Assembly (NCBI RefSeq): GCF_004000905.1
Contig: NZ_BIMD01000020.1
Span: forward strand, 1-64,000
Direction of reading: 5' to 3'
DNA length: 64,000 nt
DNA from: Paenibacillus humicus NBRC 102415
GTDB lineage: Bacteria > Bacillota > Bacilli > Paenibacillales > Paenibacillaceae
In this document: piece after piece, positions 58,421 to 64,000 of the stretch
Layout: each line of letters begins with the position of its first letter
How positions within the stretch are numbered: the stretch's first letter is position 1
Notes under the pieces: generated by a model
Told to the model about the DNA's origin: nothing
What the model saw: only the letters and a program-made list of their open reading frames with translations
The model's database searches: none
Made by a program: the position numbers and the translations under genes

Positions 58421-61204
58421 ATGAAAAGAATCCTATCTATCTCTCTAGTCCTTGCGGCTGTTTCCAGCTTGTTCCCTTCGGCAGTCCCATCCTTCGCAGC
58501 AGCCCAGGGCGATCCTCCGGAGCGCGCGCTGACGAGCAGTTCCGATCCATCCGAAGTGTTGGCCGCGATCAACCGGGACATGTTCGATATTTACGGGCTT
58601 GAAAGCTATTTCCCGGAAAATACATCCAAGTTCGGACCCTACCGGAAGGATCTGATCCGGAACAAGCTGCAGGAATCGCAAAAAATTGATGGGCATTATG
58701 CCTTTGAAGTGGTATACGGATCCGATCATGGCGACACGCTGATCCACATGAATCCTCCGGTGAAGGAGTATTCGGGCTATACGCTGGCCGGCTCCTCGGT
58801 TCCGACGGAAGGAACCCCTTGGTATGCGGGCTGGAGCGGCCACAAGATTCAGGATATGAAGATGATCGAGGAGCCTTGGCGCAAGGAAAAAGTGACCGAC
58901 CGCTATTTCATCGTGCAGAATCAGTTCAATAAGCGGGGCAATGGCTTCACGGATCGGAACGTTACGCTCGAGGATTCGATTCAGGAAGGGCTGAACAGGC
59001 TGTACGCAGGCAAGAAGTACAGCCAATTCATCTACAACCGTCAGAATGAAGCGTATAAGGACCGAATCGTGTTCGACAAAGGCGCGAAACCGAGCCTGGG
59101 AGGAAAATGGCAGGATTATGTGCATGTCTTTCAGCCTCCGACGCGGATTTCATGGGGCTACGGCATGATCTTCATTGAAAATACGCCTGGAAAAATAACG
59201 TTTCTAGGCATCCCGATGGCGCCGTTCGATCTGGTCGGTCCTCCCGAAGCCGACTTGTCGGCCAGCTTCGAGCAGCTGCCATCGGCGGCCGTATCCGGCA
59301 GCGAGGTGAGAATCGGCGTCAGAGTGAAGTCGACGTTCAAGAATCAAGTGACGGCGCCCTTCTCCTGGAGTGTGGTCGAGACGGGAACAGACCGCTCGGT
59401 CCGAGGCGTCGCCTACTCGGTCAAAGGAGAGGAGGGAACCGCTCCAACCGGCCGACTCACGCTGAATCCAAACGGAGAATCGGTACTCTATGCGACGTTC
59501 ACCATGCCGGAGCGCGACGTCCGCGTCCAGTTCAACGTCAACCGGGATGGAGATTCGCCGAAAGAATCCTACACGGCAAACAATTCCATCGACTCTCTTC
59601 CGAGAGCCGTGAAAAAAATCACGCCGATCGAGGTCGGTTATGACGTCCTCTCCCGGCAGCTGGACTTCCCGCTGGCCAACGGAGCGGATATAACGGCTGT
59701 TCTCCGTCTCCCGGGCGGTTCCAGCTATGCCTGGACCGGCAATGCGGCCGGCGCTCTGAGCGTCTCGAACCAGGCGCCTGACCTGTACAGGCAGTTCCGG
59801 GACGACAACAATCCGCCTGTCGACGAGGCGGGAACGGTCATTACGCGCAACCCGCAGATCAAGGCGGTCGTCGACCGCAAGGACTTCGGGGACGATCCTG
59901 TCGGCGGCCGTTTCTTCCAGGGCGCCGAGCCGGCATCGGCGGACCGGATCGGCAGCATTCTCTATTCCGGCGATGTCGTCCGGCCTTGGAAATACGAGTA
60001 CGACTACTGCGCGGAAGCGGACGAGAACGGCGGCTGCAAGAGAATGGAAACCGAGCGGCGGACAGGGACGGCGTCGGCAAGCTTTGACGACGGCACCGAT
60101 ACGAAGGCTTTCCTCGTCCACATTTACAACGGCTCCAAAACTCTCGTGCAGCATAAATATGACCAGAAGATCGAGGGAAACCAGGACAAGACAGCCGAGC
60201 CGAAAAAGCTGTACTGGGAAAACGAAGCCTACAAATTCGACGTCGTCCGCTGGATGAAAGATGTCGATGCGGCCGGCAAGGCGATCAAGTGGACGGCCGT
60301 CGACGGCCGCTATGAGCGCAGCTTCACCCAGCAGGCGAGCGGGGAGCTGGACTGGGGCGTGAAAACCTCGATGGCCGGCAGCTATAAGACGGCCAGGGAG
60401 GCGGCGAAAAACGGCGCGGGCAGCAAATCCAGCTATGACAAGGCCGTATTCGCTACGGACCGCGAGCTGCAGAAGTTCGCCTATCCAATCAAGTCGGGCT
60501 ACTACTTCAATCCCGCCGGAATCTACACGTTCAAGGTGAAGACGGTGACCTACAAGCCGACCCCGGACGATACGCAGGATCATAAAGACCTGGTCGAGGC
60601 TGCAACGGACTCATTCCGTTACGGAACCGATCTGATGTACATCGACTCCGGCAAGCGTGCGGTCAACATCCGGGGCGAGCAGCTCTCCGCCAGCGGGGGA
60701 AGCTTCGAGCGCAAAATGGGCGTCCTGTCCGCCAAAAACAACAAGGGCGTGGACGGGAAAGAGCTGCTGACGGTCAGCGGCAGGAAAGAAAGCAGCGACA
60801 GCTACAAAAAAACCGTGAGGGAGATCAAATCCTCTGCAGCCCGGGAGCAGGACGGCGATGCGACGGATCCTTATTGGAAGAAAGTGATGGAGGGTTATTC
60901 CGAGTCTTCCACGGCGGGCAGCCAGAGCAGCTACCAATACCGCGAGTACGTGAAGAACGGCAAGATGTATGAGATAACGGAAACGACGACGGTGACCATT
61001 CAGATCAACAAGGGCAATCTGCCGCTTTATACGCATGCCAATATGGCGAACGGCGGCTATACGATCCGGGCCTGGGTCGAGGATATCGACCTGTCCAAAG
61101 AAAAACATGCCTATAACGTTCTTCCGGCCTTGAAGGGAATCAAGGAACTGGACATCGTCGGCATTACTGTGCAAGGCTCCATGCTGGATGATTTGAACAA
61201 CTGA
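58421..61204 (+). CDS. Large secreted protein of unknown function
   Basis: A 927-aa exported protein. The signal peptide is MKRILSISLVLAAVSSLFPS followed by AVPSFAAAQ. Residues 40-260 form a globular part with FDIYGLESYFPENTSKFGPY. A CARDB-like domain (about 280-395, ending with VRVQFNVNRDGDSPKESYTA) and long strand-rich regions with many Tyr, Lys and Asp follow. There is no sorting motif or membrane anchor at the end. It may be a large surface or structural partner of the apparatus. GGGTGAAA lies upstream. A terminator follows the stop. Confidence 0.8.
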   Translation: MKRILSISLVLAAVSSLFPSAVPSFAAAQGDPPERALTSSSDPSEVLAAINRDMFDIYGLESYFPENTSKFGPYRKDLIRNKLQESQKIDGHYAFEVVYGSDHGDTLIHMNPPVKEYSGYTLAGSSVPTEGTPWYAGWSGHKIQDMKMIEEPWRKEKVTDRYFIVQNQFNKRGNGFTDRNVTLEDSIQEGLNRLYAGKKYSQFIYNRQNEAYKDRIVFDKGAKPSLGGKWQDYVHVFQPPTRISWGYGMIFIENTPGKITFLGIPMAPFDLVGPPEADLSASFEQLPSAAVSGSEVRIGVRVKSTFKNQVTAPFSWSVVETGTDRSVRGVAYSVKGEEGTAPTGRLTLNPNGESVLYATFTMPERDVRVQFNVNRDGDSPKESYTANNSIDSLPRAVKKITPIEVGYDVLSRQLDFPLANGADITAVLRLPGGSSYAWTGNAAGALSVSNQAPDLYRQFRDDNNPPVDEAGTVITRNPQIKAVVDRKDFGDDPVGGRFFQGAEPASADRIGSILYSGDVVRPWKYEYDYCAEADENGGCKRMETERRTGTASASFDDGTDTKAFLVHIYNGSKTLVQHKYDQKIEGNQDKTAEPKKLYWENEAYKFDVVRWMKDVDAAGKAIKWTAVDGRYERSFTQQASGELDWGVKTSMAGSYKTAREAAKNGAGSKSSYDKAVFATDRELQKFAYPIKSGYYFNPAGIYTFKVKTVTYKPTPDDTQDHKDLVEAATDSFRYGTDLMYIDSGKRAVNIRGEQLSASGGSFERKMGVLSAKNNKGVDGKELLTVSGRKESSDSYKKTVREIKSSAAREQDGDATDPYWKKVMEGYSESSTAGSQSSYQYREYVKNGKMYEITETTTVTIQINKGNLPLYTHANMANGGYTIRAWVEDIDLSKEKHAYNVLPALKGIKELDIVGITVQGSMLDDLNN

Positions 61205-61216
61205 GATGAGATTGAG

Positions 61217-61247
61217 GACGCCGGTCGATAGGACGGCGTCTTTTTTT
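61217..61247 (+). terminator. Terminator at the end of the Tad/T7SS run
   Basis: GACGCCG, ten-base loop, CGGCGTC, followed by seven T, 13 bases after the stop of the 927-aa gene. It separates the main run from the toxin set. Confidence 0.9.
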
Positions 61248-61299
61248 GCCCGATAGCCTGTAAGGATCCAGTTCAAGCTCCAGGAGGTGAGTAAAGAGA

Positions 61300-61449
61300 A
61301 TGAGACAGTCTGTTCAACTCGACAAGCTGGGCAGCTTGTCGGATGGAATGAAGCGTCTTGCCGTTTCGTTGGAGGAGACGACCGTACGAGGTATGGCAGG
61401 GCTGGAGCGGATGGAGGATTCCATTCGGTCCGAGTATGGAGAGTCTTAG
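61300..61449 (+). CDS. Small helical protein (49 aa) before the toxin gene
   Basis: An ATG with AGGAGGTGAG upstream opens 49 residues, MRQSVQLDKLGSLSDGMKRL and on, ending SIRSEYGES. It is predicted helical without a membrane part. The toxin gene starts on the very next base. Known LXG toxins of T7SSb need small helical partners encoded just upstream, and the size and place fit, though this one is shorter than usual. The short length and lack of a family leave some doubt. Confidence 0.7.
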   Translation: MRQSVQLDKLGSLSDGMKRLAVSLEETTVRGMAGLERMEDSIRSEYGES

Positions 61450-63624
61450 GTGCAGAGATCGGTAATCCGTGTGCAGGAAATGCACCGGGAAGCCAGCCAG
61501 CTGGCTGCCCATCTGGACGATAAGATGCAGCGCCAGGCAGCAGAGCTGCGCCGTGCTGCAGAAGCGTATGCGGATGCAGAGCAGCGGAACATGACGCTGA
61601 TTCGCTCCTTGTCAGGCGGAATGGACTGGGGTGGAGCGGGATATCAGACTCCGTTGGGCGGCATTGGACTGGCCGACCTGAAGATGCAGGCCGAAGCGGG
61701 TCTTCATCGATTGAAGCCGCTGCCTTCGATGGATCTCCTGGAGCAGGATCCGCTGGTTCGGAGTATGCGAGAGGCGGCGGCGGATCTCAAGCGGGCGCCG
61801 GAAGACAGGGAGGCCGCTCAAGCGGAACTGGACAGGATGTTCCAGCTTCGGCTGGATATTGCGAAGGCGCAGACGGCCTATCAGGTGTACAAGGCCTATG
61901 GAAACCAAGGGCTGATGGATGCGATGCATGAGATGGCCGAGGCGGCGAGGAAAGAGCTGAAGGTCCAGGGTGTCCGCGAGGCCGCATATGGTGACAATGT
62001 GGATCTCACGCCCTATTTCAGGAGGGCCGCGATTGAGGCCTGTGACTTCGATCCTTTGTGTATGGCCCAGCCGATGCCGCTGCCGCTGAACCCGAAATAC
62101 CGGCTGCTGCTGAGCCTGGGCGTTCAGGAAGGAATCATGAGGGACTGGGCAAGGACAGAGCTGACTAGGCTGTCGGCAATAGAACCCTCTCTCCAATCGG
62201 CAGAGGACATGCAACAGAAAGAGCTGCAAGAGAAAGTCGAGGCGTATGCTAAAAGCATGCTGCCGCCGACACATTTGTCCGATGGAACGCTGATTACAGC
62301 CGCCCAAAAAGAAAATGAGCTTACCTTTGCGTACTTTAATGAGCATGTGCTGGAAAAAGATAAAGAGTATATGAACGTTCAAGTCCCGTATACGGCTTAT
62401 GTCGCGTGGATAAGAACGATCTATGGGAGAAACGGTTGGGAGCAGGCGATGCATTTAAGCGAGGAATTTGTTCTCGGTCTGGGCACGGAAGTCATCACGA
62501 GCGTCATCGATATGAGTGAGTTGGTAGTGGAGTTTGTGATCGACCCGGCTCAGACGACCAGAGAAGCGATTGAAGCAGTCAAACAAACGGCAGGAAGTGT
62601 CGCGTATTTCGTCGAGAATCCCGATAAGCTTGTAGACGTTGCCAAACAGGTCTATGCAGACTTCGAGCAGATGAGTCCGGAAGAGAAAGCGCGGGCGCTT
62701 GGAGCGATATCAACGATTCTGATACCCGGAGCAGCGATCACCAAGGTCACCAAAGCAGGCAAGGTAGTCGAAGGAATAACCACGTTGACGAAGAAGGCAG
62801 GTGGAGCGGTACCGACGGGATTGGATAGAATCTCGCTCGGACCTGTCCCTGTGACGGCAGGACCGAGAATGCCAACCGATCTAAGTCCAGGTTGGGATAT
62901 CGGCGCGTTGCCTCGCACGCCTGTTCAGGATAACTATTTAAGGCAGATGGAAATTTCTCGGAGTGAGTTGGCTGATCTAGCTGCTGGGAATAAAGGGAAC
63001 GCGGATGTTAAGGGGGCGGATTCTGATCGTTTTTTGAAGGTTGAGGGGATGGATGCAGATGATGCTCCTTCTGCCTTTAAACAGACTAAATTTGCTAGTT
63101 CTTATGAAGCGAGACTTCATCAAACGCCATCACCTAATAATAAAACGGTTGGTTTTGAGGGGCAAAGGGGCGAATCAAAATGTATTTTAAAACCACCACC
63201 AGACCCTGAATTGAAGAAGATATTAGACGAAGCAGGTATTAATGGGATAAATTATAAAATCGGAGTACCTGATTTTTCGCCTGTAGCAAAAGCAGAACTT
63301 GAAATTGACCATATGGTGGGCGGAGTTGGTAGCAATGGAACTAAAGCTAGAACTGCGAATTTTAAACAAGCAGATATAAAATTTGCTGAGCAACTTAATA
63401 ACTCACCTGAGTTGGCTAGTCAATTTGGGTTAACCCCAGGGAAAATTAAAGCAGGGGACATTGCAGATGTTCGAGAGGAATTAAAGCTGACTTGGCACGA
63501 ATTAAATGATGGTAAAACAATTCAGCTTGTGCCGTCTGAAATTAACAGTAAATTCGGACATCTAGGTGGCGTAGGAGAGATAAACGCAGGAGCGTTTGAG
63601 CCTGGCGGATTTGCCGATAATTAG
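61450..63624 (+). CDS. Polymorphic toxin: T7SS-type N-terminus, C-terminal HNH nuclease
   Basis: A 724-aa protein. The first 250 residues are long helices (RQAAELRRAAEAYADAEQRN) as in T7SS-dependent toxins. A pretoxin-like middle follows (about 290-450, ILIPGAAITKVTKAGKVVEG). The last 200 residues change to A+T-rich codons and contain ELEIDHMVGG, then LTWHELNDGKTIQLVPSEIN and GHLGGVGEIN. This is the pattern of HNH/Endo VII or colicin-DNase toxins, with W-H-E in place of the usual W-H-H. It should cut nucleic acid of rival cells. The start is GTG right after the previous stop. An immunity gene candidate follows. Confidence 0.85.
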   Translation: MQRSVIRVQEMHREASQLAAHLDDKMQRQAAELRRAAEAYADAEQRNMTLIRSLSGGMDWGGAGYQTPLGGIGLADLKMQAEAGLHRLKPLPSMDLLEQDPLVRSMREAAADLKRAPEDREAAQAELDRMFQLRLDIAKAQTAYQVYKAYGNQGLMDAMHEMAEAARKELKVQGVREAAYGDNVDLTPYFRRAAIEACDFDPLCMAQPMPLPLNPKYRLLLSLGVQEGIMRDWARTELTRLSAIEPSLQSAEDMQQKELQEKVEAYAKSMLPPTHLSDGTLITAAQKENELTFAYFNEHVLEKDKEYMNVQVPYTAYVAWIRTIYGRNGWEQAMHLSEEFVLGLGTEVITSVIDMSELVVEFVIDPAQTTREAIEAVKQTAGSVAYFVENPDKLVDVAKQVYADFEQMSPEEKARALGAISTILIPGAAITKVTKAGKVVEGITTLTKKAGGAVPTGLDRISLGPVPVTAGPRMPTDLSPGWDIGALPRTPVQDNYLRQMEISRSELADLAAGNKGNADVKGADSDRFLKVEGMDADDAPSAFKQTKFASSYEARLHQTPSPNNKTVGFEGQRGESKCILKPPPDPELKKILDEAGINGINYKIGVPDFSPVAKAELEIDHMVGGVGSNGTKARTANFKQADIKFAEQLNNSPELASQFGLTPGKIKAGDIADVREELKLTWHELNDGKTIQLVPSEINSKFGHLGGVGEINAGAFEPGGFADN

Positions 63625-63641
63625 AAGGGAGATTTCTCAAA

Positions 63642-64000
63642 GTGAAAATTAATGATGCAGTTTTCGGTGAACTTGAATACGATTATGTGTGGAGCAAGGA
63701 TATTACAATTGAGTTTTTCGGAAAAGAAGTCAATATTGCTTTGATGGTAGATGGTGAAGAAGATGGAGAATTTAGTGAAAAACAGTATGCTTCATATAAC
63801 ACTTTAAAAGAAAATTGGGGGGATATTCAGCAAAATATTCTGACCCCAATTTTAGATTATTACAAAGAGAAGCGGTCTGAACTTGGGTACGACGTTTCAT
63901 ATGATGAAAATTACCCTTTAATTGAAACAAATGATAAACTTCTTGAAAATATCAAGCTAGTTGGAATTTATGTGCCATCTGCAAGACGATTTGAAGCCAG
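63642..64000 (+). CDS. Probable immunity protein, DUF6985-like (cut by window end)
   Basis: At least 119 residues starting with a GTG at 63642, GAAGGGAG upstream, 17 bases after the toxin stop. The sequence (KINDAVFGELEYDYVWSKD, then LTPILDYYKEKRSELGYD) resembles the DUF6985/DUF2004-type proteins found beside polymorphic toxins. It is acidic, which suits binding a basic nuclease. Codon use is A+T-rich like the toxin's C-terminal part, so toxin tip and immunity gene probably arrived together. The end is missing. Confidence 0.75.
   Translation, partial: MKINDAVFGELEYDYVWSKDITIEFFGKEVNIALMVDGEEDGEFSEKQYASYNTLKENWGDIQQNILTPILDYYKEKRSELGYDVSYDENYPLIETNDKLLENIKLVGIYVPSARRFEA

Overview
The window looks like the chromosome of a Paenibacillus-type, spore-forming Firmicute. 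Genes have strong AGGAGG-type ribosome binding sites and a high G+C codon bias. A YjcZ-like small protein and a sporulation-kinase-like histidine kinase fit a spore former, and the xylR/xylA operator and type VIIb secretion genes fit a Gram-positive host. I saw no rRNA, tRNA, CRISPR array or insertion sequence.

Layout. 0-13 kb is housekeeping and accessory metabolism: AIM24 protein, lactonase-fold protein, two MFS transporters, Nudix hydrolase, ThuA-like protein, chemoreceptor, catalase and an NSS-family sodium symporter. 12.4-16.6 kb is the xylose module: ROK repressor xylR divergent from xylA-xylB, with a perfect 12-bp inverted-repeat operator and a cre-like site between them. 17-26.8 kb carries an HI0933-type flavoprotein, a histidine kinase, bacilliredoxin-nadE-acpS, a lipoprotein cytochrome c, an AraC regulator with a recently expanded repeat tail, mutY and a KDPG aldolase.

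27-36.5 kb is a visibly A+T-richer island. Its centre is a thiazole/oxazole-modified microcin (TOMM) cluster of the heterocycloanthracin/sonorensin type: an 84-aa precursor with 15 Cys in CGGC-like repeats, a ThiF-like leader-binding protein, a cyclodehydratase with YcaO domain ending in PHPFP, and a SagB-type dehydrogenase. A His/Met/Tyr-rich repeat protein and a YjcZ-like peptide follow. At 36.57 kb a clear fluoride riboswitch precedes a crcB pair, then a MerR regulator overlapping a kinase-acetyltransferase fusion.

40.4-58.4 kb is the most unusual part. A near-continuous run of plus-strand genes joins a Tad/Flp-like pilus assembly set (prepilin peptidase facing away, two degenerate CpaE-like proteins, CpaB/SAF protein, CpaF ATPase, TadB- and TadC-like membrane proteins, three pilin-like proteins) directly to a type VIIb secretion set (EsaB/YukD, propeller-like protein, EssC, two WXG100 proteins, a 393-aa glycine-zipper protein, membrane and secreted proteins). 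Recognisable EssA, EssB and EsaA are absent. From this I infer that the Tad-like parts may replace or cooperate with the missing T7SS parts. Downstream at 61.3-64 kb lies a polymorphic toxin set: a 49-aa helical protein, a 724-aa toxin with a C-terminal HNH/colicin-DNase-like module whose base composition drops sharply, and a probable DUF6985-like immunity gene cut by the window end.
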